Assembly (NCBI RefSeq): GCF_009902005.1
Contig: NZ_WUTT01000001.1
Span: forward strand, 1,950,227-2,014,226
From: Halomonas alimentaria
Lineage (GTDB): Bacteria > Pseudomonadota > Gammaproteobacteria > Pseudomonadales > Halomonadaceae
Reading direction: 5' to 3'
Length of the DNA stretch: 64,000 nt
Of the stretch, positions 48,345-62,808 are shown in pieces. Position 1 is the first letter of the stretch; every line of letters begins with the position of its first letter. Position numbers and translations under genes: made by a program. The notes below the pieces were generated by a model, which saw nothing but the letters and a program-made list of their open reading frames with translations, made no database searches and was not told where the DNA came from.

Positions 48345-49142
48345 TTACCAGAATAGCCACAGCAGCCAGGCACCGAGAAGCAGCCGATAGATCACGAAGG
48401 GCTGCATGCCGACCCGCTTGATGAAGGCCAGGAAGAAGTGGATGCAGAGATAGGCGCTGATGCCCGAGAGCAGCGCCCCCACCGTCAGGGTGAACCAGTC
48501 CACCTGGGTCGCGTCGCGGATCAGCCCGAGGACCTCCATCCCGCCGGCCAGCACGATCACCGGGATCGACATCAGGAACGAGAAGCGCGCCGCCCCCTCG
48601 CGGCTCATGCCCAGCAGCAGCGCCGCGGTGATGGTGATGCCCGAGCGCGAGGTGCCGGGGATCAGCGCCAGCGCCTGGGCCAGCCCGATCAGCAGGGCAT
48701 CGCGCAGGGTCAGCTGATACTCGTCGCGGCTGCCGCGATGGCGCAGGTCCGCGTAGGCCAGCAGCAGTCCGAAGGCGATCAGTCCGAAGGCGATGATCAG
48801 CGGCGAACGCATGCCCTCGGCGATGGCGTCATGGAAGGCCAGGCCCACCAGGCACACCGGGATCGTCGCCAGCACCACCCACCAGGCCAGGCGGGCATCG
48901 GGGTCCACACCGCGCCCCGCCAGGGATCCACCCCAGCTCACCGCCATGCGCACCAGCTCCTGGCGGAAGTAGAGCACCACCGCCGAGAGGCTGCCGATAT
49001 GCAGCGCCACGTCGAAGGCCAGGCCCTGGTCGCCCCAGTCGGTCAGCGCCGGCACCAGGATGAGGTGGGCGGAACTGGAGATCGGCAGGAATTCGGTGAG
49101 TCCCTGGACGATGGAGAGTACGACGACCTGAAGCCAATCCAT
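48345..49142 (-). CDS. uppP: undecaprenyl-diphosphate phosphatase
   Basis: BacA/UppP-type membrane enzyme of 265 residues with about eight helices, releasing undecaprenyl phosphate for a new round of cell-wall synthesis. Active-site motifs LTEFLPISSSAHLILVPAL and PGTSRSGITITAALLLGMSREGAARFSFLMSIPVI are intact. Lies between mgtE and apbE on the same strand, 32 bases before apbE. Overexpression gives bacitracin tolerance in other species. Confidence 0.96.
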   Translation of the reverse strand: MDWLQVVVLSIVQGLTEFLPISSSAHLILVPALTDWGDQGLAFDVALHIGSLSAVVLYFRQELVRMAVSWGGSLAGRGVDPDARLAWWVVLATIPVCLVGLAFHDAIAEGMRSPLIIAFGLIAFGLLLAYADLRHRGSRDEYQLTLRDALLIGLAQALALIPGTSRSGITITAALLLGMSREGAARFSFLMSIPVIVLAGGMEVLGLIRDATQVDWFTLTVGALLSGISAYLCIHFFLAFIKRVGMQPFVIYRLLLGAWLLWLFW

Positions 49143-49246
49143 GGAGATGTCCTGTCAGCAGTGGCCAACGCCCGCAGGCGACATGCCGCGCAGAGGATAC
49201 ACGCCCGCCGCCACGCTGTCCGCCCCGCTTGCCATCGGGAGAGGCC

Positions 49247-50620
49247 TCATGCGGCGGAGAGAACCGCCGTGGCGATGCCGAAGTAGATCAGCACCCCAGA
49301 GGCGTCGATCAGCGTCGTCACCAGCGGCGCCGAGGCGGTGGCCGGATCCCAGCCCAGGCGGTCGAGCAGGAAGGGCAGGCACATGCCCAGCAGGCTGCCG
49401 AACAGCACGATGGTGACCATGCTCATGGCCACCACCAGGGCCAGCGCCTCGCCGCCGCGCATGATCCCGATGGGTGCCACCGCCAGGGCCATGGTCAGCC
49501 CCAGCGAGCCGGCCACCAGCAGCTCGCGTCCCAGCAACTTGCCCCAGTCCTTGATGCCCACGTCGCCGGTGGCCATGCCGCGTACCATCAGGGTGGCGGC
49601 CTGGGCGCCCGCGTTGCCGCCGCTGCCGATCAGCAGCGGCAGGAAGAACACCAGCGCCACCTGGGCGGCGATGGTCTCCTCGAAGTAGGCGATGCCCGCG
49701 CCGGAGAAGAGGTTGGCGAACACCAGCAGCACCAGCCAGATGACCCGCTTGCGATACAGGCTCCACAGCGGCACCCGGCTGACCCCGTCCTCCAGGGAGC
49801 CGATCGACATCCCCTTGTGGATATCCTCGGTGGCCTCGGACTCGACCACGTCCATGGCATCGTCATGGGTGACGATGCCCACCAACCGCCTGTCGGCATC
49901 CACTACCGGCAGCGCCAGCAGGTCGTAGCGGGCGACGATGCGCGCCACCGCCTCCTGGGCCTCGTCGACCGGGACGTGAATCACATCACGGATCATCAGC
50001 GCGTCGATGGGTTCTCCGGGGGGCGCCACCATCAGCTGGCGCAGCGACAGGGTGCCCGCCAGCCGTCCCTGGTCGTCGACGATATAGAGCTGGTAGACCG
50101 TCTCGGCATCGGGGGCCGTCTGACGCACCCGCATCATCGCCTGTGAGACCGTCATGCCGCTGGGGATGGCCACATAGTCCGCGGTCATGATCGCCCCGGC
50201 GGTGCCCTCCTCGTAGCTGGCCAGGCGCTTGAGCTCCTCGCGCTCGCGGCGCGCCATGCGTCGCAGCAACCGCTGGCGGCGCCCCTCATCGAGCAGGTTG
50301 AAGAGATCGGCACGCTCGTCGGACCCCATCTCCTCGAGGATAGTCAGCAGGCGCTCGTCGCTGAGCGCCTCGGCAAGCACCAGCTGAGCATCACCGGGCA
50401 GATGCCCGAGCACGCTGGCGCGACGCTCCAGTGGCAGGCGTCCCAACAGGGCAAGGGCCCGGGGCGGGTCGGCCTGTTCCTCGAGGATCGCCTCGAGAAT
50501 CTCGGCGATATCCGCCGAACGCAACTCGGGCAGCAGGGCATCGAGCCGCTCGCCATCCTCCTCGTCGAGGGCCTGGCAGAGTGCAAGCCGGTGCATGTTC
50601 AGGCTCTCGCTGAGTGACAT
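49247..50620 (-). CDS. mgtE: magnesium transporter MgtE
   Basis: Mg2+ channel of 457 residues: N-terminal superhelical domain (DIAEILEAILEEQ..RALALLGRLPLERRASVLGHLP), two CBS domains that sense cytosolic Mg2+ (about 135-260), the plug helix, and five membrane helices with the pore motif GSGGNAGAQAATLMVRGMATG. GGAGG lies 6 bases before the ATG at 50620; an in-frame upstream ATG-type start at 50686 has no ribosome site. First gene after the atp terminator. Confidence 0.95.
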   Translation of the reverse strand: MSLSESLNMHRLALCQALDEEDGERLDALLPELRSADIAEILEAILEEQADPPRALALLGRLPLERRASVLGHLPGDAQLVLAEALSDERLLTILEEMGSDERADLFNLLDEGRRQRLLRRMARREREELKRLASYEEGTAGAIMTADYVAIPSGMTVSQAMMRVRQTAPDAETVYQLYIVDDQGRLAGTLSLRQLMVAPPGEPIDALMIRDVIHVPVDEAQEAVARIVARYDLLALPVVDADRRLVGIVTHDDAMDVVESEATEDIHKGMSIGSLEDGVSRVPLWSLYRKRVIWLVLLVFANLFSGAGIAYFEETIAAQVALVFFLPLLIGSGGNAGAQAATLMVRGMATGDVGIKDWGKLLGRELLVAGSLGLTMALAVAPIGIMRGGEALALVVAMSMVTIVLFGSLLGMCLPFLLDRLGWDPATASAPLVTTLIDASGVLIYFGIATAVLSAA

Positions 50621-50673
50621 GGCATCCTCCACGGCGCCCCAGGGCCAGGCCACCGGGATGACAGAGACAAGAA

Positions 50674-50710
50674 CGCCCCCGTACACGTCGTTGCCGACGC
50701 GCAGGGGGCG
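50674..50710 (-). terminator. terminator of the atp operon
   Basis: CGCCCCC (50674-50680) pairs with GGGGGCG (50704-50710), enclosing CGTCG (50686-50690)/CGACG (50695-50699). On the minus strand the stem is followed by TTCTTGTCT. It begins 23 bases after the atpC stop. Confidence 0.7.
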
Positions 50711-50733
50711 CGAGACTCACGCAGGGGCGATAA

Positions 50734-51159
50734 TCAGCCCTTGCCGGCCTTCTTGCGCAGTTGCTGGATCGTGCGCAGCTGGGCCACGGCCTCGGCCAGC
50801 TCGGCCGATGCACGGGTGTAATCCAGCTCGGCGGACTTGTCGTTGAGGTTCTTCAGCGCATGCTGACGAGCCTCTTCGGCCGCCGCCTCATCGAGGTCAT
50901 GGGCACGAGTCGCCGCGTCGGCCAGGATGGTCACCACGTCCGGCTGGACTTCCAGGAAGCCTCCCGAGACGTAGTAGTGCTCCTCCTCGCCATCGTGGAT
51001 CACACGCACCGGGCCCGGCTTGAGCTCGGTGAGCAGCGGGGCGTGGCCGGGGAGGATCCCCAGCTCGCCCATGCGCCCGGTGGCGATGACCCGCTCGATC
51101 TGGCCGGAGAAGATCCCCTCCTCGGCGCTGACGATCTCGCATTTGAAGCTTTTCGTCAT
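50734..51159 (-). CDS. atpC: ATP synthase epsilon subunit
   Basis: Rotor stalk subunit of F1, 141 residues. N-terminal beta sandwich (FKCEIVSAEEGIFSGQIERVIATGRMGELGILPGHAPLLTELKPG is the family pattern) and C-terminal helical hairpin (LDEAAAEEARQHALKNLND) that can inhibit hydrolysis. Last gene of the operon. Confidence 0.97.
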   Translation of the reverse strand: MTKSFKCEIVSAEEGIFSGQIERVIATGRMGELGILPGHAPLLTELKPGPVRVIHDGEEEHYYVSGGFLEVQPDVVTILADAATRAHDLDEAAAEEARQHALKNLNDKSAELDYTRASAELAEAVAQLRTIQQLRKKAGKG

Positions 51160-51184
51160 GACGACGTCTCCCAGGTAGACGGGA

Positions 51185-52627
<1,443 letters not shown>

Positions 52628-53509
52628 TTATACGGCGGCGGCACCACCGACGATCTCGGAGATTTCCTGGGTAATGGCCGCCTGACGGGCCTTGTTGTAC
52701 ACCAGCTCCAGGTCGTCGATCAGATTGCCGGCGTTGTCGGTTGCACTCTTCATGGCGATCATCCGCGCGGCCTGCTCGCAGGCCCCGTTCTCGACCACCG
52801 CCTGGTACACCTGCGATTCGACGAATCGCACCAGCAGGCTGTCCAGCAGCGCCTTGGCATCCGGCTCATACAGGTAGTCCCAGCTACCGGGACGCTTGTC
52901 TTCTTCGTCGTTCGCTTCCGAGCCCATATCGGGCGACAGGGGCAACAGCTGACGGACCACCGGCTTCTGGGTCATGGTGTTGACGAACTCGTTGTACACC
53001 ACGCACAGGCGGTCCAGCTTGCCCTCGTCGTAGGCATCCAGCATCACCTTCACGCTGCCGATCAGGTCCTCGACCTCGGGCGCCTCGCCCAGGCCACTCT
53101 TCGCGGCGACGAGGTTGCCCCCGTAGCTGCGGAAGAAGGTAGCGGCCTTGCTGCCCAGGGCACAGAAGTCGAGCTCGGCCCCCTGGTCACGCCACGTCCT
53201 GGCGTCCTTGACCACGGACTTGAACAGGTTGACGTTCAGGCCGCCACACAGGCCGCGGTCGGTGGAGACCACGATGTAACCGACGCGCTCGACCTCGCGC
53301 TCGACCATCCACGGGTGACGGTACTCCGGATTGGCATCGGCGACATGCGCGACCACGTTGCGGATCTGACGCGCATAGGGCTGGCTGGCCTTCATCAGGT
53401 CCTGGGCCTTGCGCATCTTCGACGCCGCGACCATTTCCATGGCGCTGGTGATCTTCTGCGTGTTCTTGATGCTCCCGATCTGGGTGCGTATCTCTTTTGC
53501 AGCTGCCAT
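52628..53509 (-). CDS. atpG: ATP synthase gamma subunit
   Basis: Central rotor shaft, 293 residues. N-terminal coiled coil [48 protein letters not shown] in the Rossmann part and C-terminal [32 protein letters not shown] helix. Sits between atpA and atpD. Confidence 0.98.
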   Translation of the reverse strand: MAAAKEIRTQIGSIKNTQKITSAMEMVAASKMRKAQDLMKASQPYARQIRNVVAHVADANPEYRHPWMVEREVERVGYIVVSTDRGLCGGLNVNLFKSVVKDARTWRDQGAELDFCALGSKAATFFRSYGGNLVAAKSGLGEAPEVEDLIGSVKVMLDAYDEGKLDRLCVVYNEFVNTMTQKPVVRQLLPLSPDMGSEANDEEDKRPGSWDYLYEPDAKALLDSLLVRFVESQVYQAVVENGACEQAARMIAMKSATDNAGNLIDDLELVYNKARQAAITQEISEIVGGAAAV

Positions 53510-53580
53510 AGCGATCTACTCCGTTCGTGGCACTCAGTAAGCTCCAGGGCCCGCCCCGCGGGCGGGGCAGGCCAACGGCA

Positions 53581-55125
53581 TTACCAGCTCTGAGTGGCCT
53601 TGAACTTCTCGAGACCCTCTTTCAGTGCATCCTGGATCTCGCTGCTGTAGTCGCCGGTCTGGTTGATCTTGTCGAGCAGCTCGGCGTATTCGGCCTTCAT
53701 GAAGTCACGCAGGGCACGCTCGAAGTCCAGAATCTTGTTGACCTCGACCTCCTCCAGGTAGCCCTCGTTGGCGGCATACAGGGAGAGGGCCATCTCGGCC
53801 ACGGACATCGGCGAGTACTGGTTCTGCTTCATCAGCTCGGTGACGCGCTGACCGTGCTCCAGCTGCTTGCGGGTAGCCTCGTCCAGGTCGGAAGCGAACT
53901 GGGCGAAGGCCGCCAGCTCGCGGTACTGGGCCAGGGCCAGACGCACGCTGCCGCCGAGCTTCTTGATGATCTTGGTCTGGGCCGAACCACCCACACGGGA
54001 GACCGACAGGCCGGCGTTGATCGCCGGACGGATGCCCGAGTTGAACAGGTCGGTCTCGAGGAAGATCTGACCGTCGGTGATCGAGATCACGTTGGTCGGC
54101 ACGAAGGCCGAGACGTCACCACCCTGGGTCTCGATGATCGGCAGGGCCGTCAGCGACCCGGTCTTGCCCTTCACCTCGCCGTTGGTGAACTTCTCGACGT
54201 AGTCGACGTTCACGCGCGCAGCACGCTCGAGCAGGCGGGAGTGGAGGTAGAAGACGTCGCCCGGGAAGGCCTCACGGCCCGGCGGACGGCGCAGCAGCAG
54301 GGAGACCTGACGATAGGCCACGGCCTGCTTGGAGAGATCATCGTAGACGATCAGCGCGTCTTCACCGCGGTCGCGGAAGTACTCGCCCATGGTGCAGCCG
54401 GAATAGGCCGCCAGGAACTGCATCGGGGCCGGGTCGGCGGCGCCGGCGGCGACCACGATGGTGTGCTCCAGCGCGCCGTGCTCCTCGAGCTTGCGCACCA
54501 CGTTGGCAATGGTCGACTGCTTCTGACCGATGGCCACGTAGACACAGGTTACCCCGGTGCCTTTCTGGTTGATGATGGCGTCGATGGCGATGGCCGACTT
54601 GCCGATCTGACGGTCGCCGATGATCAGCTCACGCTGGCCGCGACCGATCGGCACCATGGCGTCGATGGACTTGAAGCCGGTCTGGATCGGCTCGTCAACG
54701 GATTGACGAGTGATGACGCCGGGGGCGACCTTTTCTACCGCATCGGTCAGCTTGGCGTTGATATCGCCCTTGCCATCGATGGGGTTGCCCAGCGCATCGA
54801 CCACGCGACCGCGCAGCTCGGGGCCCACCGGCACCTCGAGGATACGACCGGTACACTGGGCGGTCATGCCCTCTTCGAGCTGCAGGTAGTCGCCCAGCAC
54901 CACGGCGCCCACGGAGTCGCGCTCGAGGTTGAGCACCATGCCAAAGATACTGCCCGGGAACTCGATCATTTCACCGAACATCGCGTCCTCGAGGCCGTGA
55001 ACTTTCACGATGCCGTCGGAAACGCTGACGATGGTGCCCTGGTTGCGGGCTTCGGATGCGACGTCAAGCTTCTCGATACGCTGCTTGATGATGTCGCTGA
55101 TCTCGGAAGGATTCAGTTGCTGCAT
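53581..55125 (-). CDS. atpA: ATP synthase alpha subunit
   Basis: Non-catalytic nucleotide-binding F1 subunit, 514 residues. [21 protein letters not shown]-terminus, P-loop [39 protein letters not shown] block and the arginine finger in [11 protein letters not shown]. Length equals the E. coli protein (513). Confidence 0.98.
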   Translation of the reverse strand: MQQLNPSEISDIIKQRIEKLDVASEARNQGTIVSVSDGIVKVHGLEDAMFGEMIEFPGSIFGMVLNLERDSVGAVVLGDYLQLEEGMTAQCTGRILEVPVGPELRGRVVDALGNPIDGKGDINAKLTDAVEKVAPGVITRQSVDEPIQTGFKSIDAMVPIGRGQRELIIGDRQIGKSAIAIDAIINQKGTGVTCVYVAIGQKQSTIANVVRKLEEHGALEHTIVVAAGAADPAPMQFLAAYSGCTMGEYFRDRGEDALIVYDDLSKQAVAYRQVSLLLRRPPGREAFPGDVFYLHSRLLERAARVNVDYVEKFTNGEVKGKTGSLTALPIIETQGGDVSAFVPTNVISITDGQIFLETDLFNSGIRPAINAGLSVSRVGGSAQTKIIKKLGGSVRLALAQYRELAAFAQFASDLDEATRKQLEHGQRVTELMKQNQYSPMSVAEMALSLYAANEGYLEEVEVNKILDFERALRDFMKAEYAELLDKINQTGDYSSEIQDALKEGLEKFKATQSW

Positions 55126-55141
55126 GCCATGTCCCTCAGAC

Positions 55142-55678
55142 TCAGGCGGAAAGGGCTTCGGAAAGGCGGTTCAATCGACCACGCACCGACCCGTCGATGA
55201 CGGTGTCGCCGGCACGCAGGATGACACCACCGAGAAGCTCGGGATCCACCTGAGTGGTAATGGAGATTTCGCGATTCAGGCGCTTCTTGAGCGCGCCGGA
55301 GAGCTTGTCCTGCTGTGCCTTGGTGAGCTTGTAGGCCGAGACCACGGTAACGTCGACGCGCTTCTCGTGGTCGGCGAGCAGCGTCTCGAACTGTTCGCGG
55401 ATCGCTGCCAGCGCCGGCAGACGCCCCTTCTCGCCCAGGGTGGCGAGGAAACGGGCGGCAGCCTCATCGAGGTCGACCTCCGCCAGCTCGACCACCATGG
55501 CCACCTTGCGCTCGGTGTCGAGCTTGGGGCTGGAGAGAAGCTTGAGCGCCTCACGGTTGGTTACCACCATGGCCAGCTTGCTCAGCCAGTCGGACCAGGT
55601 ATCCAGCGTCTGGTGATCGCGTGCGTACTCGAACGCCGCCTTGGCATAGGGCCTGGCAACGGTAGACAGTTCCGCCAT
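55142..55678 (-). CDS. atpH: ATP synthase delta subunit
   Basis: Links F1 to the peripheral stalk, 178 residues. [12 protein letters not shown] near the N-terminus and C-terminal [33 protein letters not shown] are standard. Eleven bases after atpF. Confidence 0.96.
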   Translation of the reverse strand: MAELSTVARPYAKAAFEYARDHQTLDTWSDWLSKLAMVVTNREALKLLSSPKLDTERKVAMVVELAEVDLDEAAARFLATLGEKGRLPALAAIREQFETLLADHEKRVDVTVVSAYKLTKAQQDKLSGALKKRLNREISITTQVDPELLGGVILRAGDTVIDGSVRGRLNRLSEALSA

Positions 55679-55689
55679 GGATCACCTCC

Positions 55690-56160
55690 TCACAGTTCGG
55701 CGGCAAGCTCGTCGAGCAGCTTGCGATGGGCCTTTTCGTCGATGGAGGCTTCCAGGACACGCTCGGCACCGGTGACCGCCAGGCGGGACACCTGGGCACG
55801 CAGCTCGTCCTTGGCACGATTGACTTCCTGCTCGATCTCGGCGCGGGCGGAGGCGACGATGCGCTCGCCTTCGACACGGGCCTGCTCGCGAGCCTCCTCG
55901 ACCATCTGGGAGGAACGCTTGTTGGCCTGCTCGAGAATCTGTGAAGCCTGTTCCTTGCTCTCGCGCAGCGTCTGCTCGGCGCGCTCCTGGGCTAGCTCCA
56001 GGTCACGCGAGGCACGGCTGGCCGCATCCAGGCCGTCAGCAATCTTCTTCTGGCGCTCGTGAAGCGCGTTGCTGATCGGCGGCCACACGTACTTTATGCA
56101 GAACCAGACAAAGATCGCGAAGGCGATCGTCTGCCCGATCAGCGTCATGTTGATATTCAC
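55690..56160 (-). CDS. atpF: ATP synthase b subunit
   Basis: Peripheral stalk of Fo, 156 residues, the E. coli length. A single N-terminal membrane helix ([20 protein letters not shown]) leads into a long charged coiled coil ([33 protein letters not shown]). Starts 76 bases after atpE. Confidence 0.97.
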   Translation of the reverse strand: MNINMTLIGQTIAFAIFVWFCIKYVWPPISNALHERQKKIADGLDAASRASRDLELAQERAEQTLRESKEQASQILEQANKRSSQMVEEAREQARVEGERIVASARAEIEQEVNRAKDELRAQVSRLAVTGAERVLEASIDEKAHRKLLDELAAEL

Positions 56161-56236
56161 GGGGCGGTACCTCTGACAGGTTCGTGTTGACCGGAAACAA
56201 GCAAACCGAGCGCATGGCGCTCGGTGCTGTCATGTA

Positions 56237-56524
<288 letters not shown>

Positions 56525-56541
56525 TTGCAAGGGTATCGACT

Positions 56542-57778
<1,237 letters not shown>

Positions 57779-57954
57779 CGTCTTCTCGCCGCTCCCTTGA
57801 TCGGGCAAGGCGCAAGGCCAAAACCACCGCGGATTATAGGGAAGCCCCCCCGGCGCTTCAACTGAGGCACCACGCTTTCGACCTGATTTCCGATCACTTT
57901 TCGACCAAAGGTGCAGAAATTGTCGACAGCTTGACGCGCATCATGCTGTATCAC

Positions 57955-58875
57955 CTAGCGGATATGTTCCAGAATGCCATCCAGTTCATCGAGGCTGGCG
58001 TAGCGGATGGTCACGCGTCCCTTGCCACCGCGGCCATGCTGGATCTTGACCGGTGCACCGAGGACTTCGCCCAGGCGGGTCTCCAGTCGCGCGACATCAG
58101 GGCTCGGAGGTGCCGGCTCTGACTTGCGGGGCGCCCCCTCGGCGAGGCGCTTCACCAGCGCCTCGGTCGCACGCACGGTGAGGTCCTGATTGACCACCTC
58201 ATGAGCGGCCTGGCGCTGCTTGGCGGCGGAAAGCACGAGCAGGGCGCGCGCGTGGCCCATGTCCAGGTCGCCACGCTCCAGCAGGGTCTGCACCTCGGGG
58301 TCGAGGGCCAGCAGGCGCAGCAGGTTGGTGACCTGGGTCCGGGACTTGCCCACCGCATCGGCCACCTGCTGCTGGGTCAGCTCGAACTCCTCCAGCAGGC
58401 GCTTGAGGGCCATCGCCTCCTCGACGGGGTTGAGGTTCTCGCGCTGGATGTTCTCGATCAGCGCCAGGGCCAGGGCTACCTCGTCGCTGACCTCGCGGAT
58501 CACCGCAGGAATGACATCGAGCTCGGCCAACTGGGCGGCCCGCCAGCGCCGCTCGCCGGCGATGATCTCGTAGCGGTCCTCGGCCACCGGGCGAACCACG
58601 ATGGGTTGCATCACCCCCTGGGCACGAATCGAGTCGGCCAGCTCCTCCAGCGCCTCGGGCTGGATGTCGCGGCGCGGCTGGTACTTGCCGCGGCTGAGCT
58701 GGCCCAGCGGCAGGCGCTCGAGGCGCTCGGCCGGTTCCGGTTCGCTGGCGGGGTTGCTGGCCGCCGCCTCGCCGTCGGCGAGCTCCACCTCGGGCAGGTC
58801 GAGACTCTCGCGGCGGCGGGCATTGCCACCGATCAGGGCATCCAGGCCTCGTCCCAGGGCGCGTTTACGCGTCAT
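57955..58875 (-). CDS. parB: chromosome-partitioning protein ParB
   Basis: CTPase and parS-binding protein, 306 residues. N-terminal RALGRGLDALIG, the CTP-binding blocks LSRGKYQPRRDI and IVRPVAEDRYEIIAGERRWRAAQLA, helix-turn-helix LTQQQVADAVGKSRTQVTNLLRLL, and C-terminal dimer domain with VKIQHGRGGKGRVTIRYASLDELDGIL. The ATG at 58875 has GAGGGA six bases upstream. A perfect 12-bp palindrome lies 20 bases before the start. Confidence 0.97.
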   Translation of the reverse strand: MTRKRALGRGLDALIGGNARRRESLDLPEVELADGEAAASNPASEPEPAERLERLPLGQLSRGKYQPRRDIQPEALEELADSIRAQGVMQPIVVRPVAEDRYEIIAGERRWRAAQLAELDVIPAVIREVSDEVALALALIENIQRENLNPVEEAMALKRLLEEFELTQQQVADAVGKSRTQVTNLLRLLALDPEVQTLLERGDLDMGHARALLVLSAAKQRQAAHEVVNQDLTVRATEALVKRLAEGAPRKSEPAPPSPDVARLETRLGEVLGAPVKIQHGRGGKGRVTIRYASLDELDGILEHIR

Positions 58876-58895
58876 CGACATTCCCTCATCACTGA

Positions 58896-58907
58896 TGTTG
58901 CACAACA
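58896..58907. promoter_or_regulatory. 12-bp palindrome between parA and parB
   Basis: TGTTGCACAACA, perfectly symmetric, in the 36-base gap between parA and parB. It resembles a shortened parS half-site pair (consensus TGTTTCACGTGAAACA) but is missing the central bases, so binding by ParB is unsure. Confidence 0.4.
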
Positions 58908-58911
58908 GGGA

Positions 58912-59682
58912 TTACAGCGACAGGCGCCGAATCAGTTCCTTGGCCAGCACCCGATGAGCCTGGCTGCCCCGCGAGAAGCGCGCGTACTTGGTCACCGGCA
59001 GGCCGTGACTGGGCGCCTCGGCGACCCGCACGTTGCGCGGGATGGTGGCCTTGAGCAGGGTCTCGCCGAAATAGTCACGCAGCTGTTTGGTGACGTCGCG
59101 GGTCAGGCTGTTGCGGGCATCGAACATGGTGCGCAGGATGCCGTACACCTCGATCCGGGGATTCACGCTGTCCTTGATCTGCTCCACGGTGTCGAGCAGC
59201 GCCGAGAGCCCCTCCAGGGCGTAGAACTCGCACTGCAGTGGAATCAGCACGCCGTGGGCGGCGGTCAGGCCGTTGACGGTCAGCATGTTGAGCGAGGGCG
59301 GGCAGTCGATCAGCACCACGTCGTATTCGTCCGCGACACCGGCCAGAGCATTCTCCAGGCAGCGCTCACGCCCCGCCTCGCGATCCAGCAGGGCCACCTC
59401 GGCGGCGGTGAGGTCGCCGTTGCCCGGCAGCAGGGCATAGCCGGCCTCGGGGCAGTCGAGGATCACCCCGGCGGCATCGCGCTCGCCCAGCAGCACCTCC
59501 AGCACACTGCCATCCAGTTCATGCTTGTCGATGCCGCTGCCCATGGTCGCATGGCCCTGGGGATCGAGGTCGACCAGCAGCACGCGACGGTCCAGGGCCG
59601 CCAGGCTGGCGGCGAGGTTGACCGCGGTGGTGGTCTTGCCGACGCCACCCTTCTGATTGGTCAAGGCGATGATCTTGGTCAC
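58912..59682 (-). CDS. parA: chromosome-partitioning ATPase ParA (Soj)
   Basis: Walker-type ATPase, 256 residues, that moves ParB-parS complexes. Deviant P-loop TNQKGGVGKTTTAVNLA, LVDLDPQGHAT and LIDCPPSLNMLT are diagnostic. The start is GTG (59682) with GGAG six bases upstream. Follows rsmG by 31 bases. Confidence 0.97.
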   Translation of the reverse strand: MTKIIALTNQKGGVGKTTTAVNLAASLAALDRRVLLVDLDPQGHATMGSGIDKHELDGSVLEVLLGERDAAGVILDCPEAGYALLPGNGDLTAAEVALLDREAGRERCLENALAGVADEYDVVLIDCPPSLNMLTVNGLTAAHGVLIPLQCEFYALEGLSALLDTVEQIKDSVNPRIEVYGILRTMFDARNSLTRDVTKQLRDYFGETLLKATIPRNVRVAEAPSHGLPVTKYARFSRGSQAHRVLAKELIRRLSL

Positions 59683-59713
59683 GGGCAACTCCGTTGCGGG
59701 GAAACGCGGGTTG

Positions 59714-60360
59714 TCAGGGAGCCGGGGCTTGCGTCCGGCGCTCGAGCACCACCAGCAGGCGGGTACCGACCTCGAAGGGTACCTCGAGGAGATGGCGCGC
59801 CACCGGCGTGACTTCCGCCGGCAGCCCGGCAAGCTCCTCGTCCACGGCGGGACCCTTCATGGCCAGCCACTGGCCGCCGGGGACCACCCGCTCGCGGGTC
59901 AGCGCGACGAAGTCCCCGAGGCTGGCGAAGGCTCGCGAGATGACCTGGTCGTAGCGCTCCTCGAAGGCCTCGATCCGCGCCTGCACCGGGGTCACGTTGT
60001 CGAGGCCCAGCTCCAGCGCCGCCTGGCGCTGGAAGCGAACCTTCTTGCCGTTGCTGTCGAGCAGGGTCACCTCGAGCCCGGGCTTGAGGATCGCCAGCAC
60101 CAGCCCCGGGAAGCCCGGTCCTGCGCCCACGTCGAGCAGCGTGCGACCGTTCAGATAGGGCAGCACCGCGGCGCTGTCCAGCAGGTGGCGCGAGACCATC
60201 TCCTCGGCTGAGCGTATCGCGGTGAGGTTATAGGCGCGGTTCCACTTGTGCAACAACCCGACCAGGGCGAGCAGTCGACGGCGCTGCTCGGGGTCCACGG
60301 CGATGCCAAGCTGCGCGAGTCCCTGGTCGAGGCGCGTGGCCACGGGGTCTGCGATGGCCG

Positions 60361-60364
<4 letters not shown>
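59714..60364 (-). CDS. rsmG: 16S rRNA (guanine(527)-N7)-methyltransferase RsmG
   Basis: SAM-dependent methylase for G527 of 16S rRNA, 216 residues. SAM-binding [20 protein letters not shown] and [29 protein letters not shown] are characteristic. The start overlaps the mnmG stop by 4 bases (ATGA). Loss of this enzyme gives low-level streptomycin resistance in other bacteria. Confidence 0.97.
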
Positions 60365-62265
<1,901 letters not shown>

Positions 62266-62325
62266 GGTGCACCTCGTTGGCGCCGCGGCGCCTGTCTTTC
62301 TGTCAGAGGGTGAAATCAGCCCGGC

Positions 62326-62354
62326 AGTATAAACCTCCTGTGGGTAATCGTCAG
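62326..62354 (-). promoter_or_regulatory. promoter of mnmG-rsmG-parA-parB
   Basis: Minus strand: -35 CTGACG (62354-62349), 17-base spacer, -10 TATACT (62331-62326). The -10 matches consensus at 5 of 6 positions. It is near the putative origin and points away from it. Confidence 0.55.
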
Positions 62355-62740
62355 GGTTTTCCACACGTGTTTCCAACCAGGCTCGTTCCCTCCTGACCTA
62401 TCAATTAATATCAGTATATAAATAAAGAAGTTCTGTTGTGGTTGTAACTACTGGTGTGGACAAAAACCGTGGATAAGTCATTTCCTGCCATTTTCTTCAG
62501 TAGCTTACGTTGTTGACCAAGCACAGGAGAAAGGGACGACAGCCTGCGGACTAGCGGTCGCGAACCTGTGGATGGAATGCCACCTTGTCCACAGTGCCGG
62601 CGCTGCACCGCTTGTCCACCGATGGGTACCAGGCTTGTGCCCGCGGCTGTGAACAACTGGGGTATTTATCCACGAGCCCCTCCAGCATGGGCCCCGTAGC
62701 CAGAATCCGGGGTATCGAAAAAAATTCTGTCCACAGACGA
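62340..62740. other. candidate chromosomal replication origin (oriC)
   Basis: AT-rich stretch 62399-62430 (about 83% A+T) followed by a cluster of DnaA-box-like 9-mers (consensus TTATCCACA): TTTTCCACA 62357-62365; TGTGGACAA 62455-62463; CGTGGATAA 62468-62476; TGTGGATGG 62567-62575; TTGTCCACA 62586-62594; TTGTCCACC 62613-62621; TGTGAACAA 62648-62656; TTATCCACG 62666-62674; CTGTCCACA 62727-62735. It is upstream of mnmG, the place of oriC in E. coli, and parA-parB are close by. Confidence 0.7.
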
Positions 62741-62777
62741 AAAAAGGGCCCTGCCGCAACGCGACAGGGCCCTTTTT
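62741..62777 (-). terminator. intrinsic terminator of ABC transporter operon
   Basis: GGGCCCTG (62746-62753) pairs with CAGGGCCC (62765-62772); an inner CGC/GCG extends it. On the minus strand the stem is followed by a run of T (complement of 62741-62745). It starts about 32 bases after the transporter ATPase stop. Confidence 0.85.
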
Positions 62778-62808
62778 CATCCTGATGGAGTCGATCCTGG
62801 TGGTTGAG

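Noticed and set aside
62357..62377. TTCCACACGTGTTTCC region as a parS site
   Set aside because: Contains CACGTG but the flanks are not symmetric (needs TGTTTCACGTGAAACA); better explained as a DnaA-box-like sequence.
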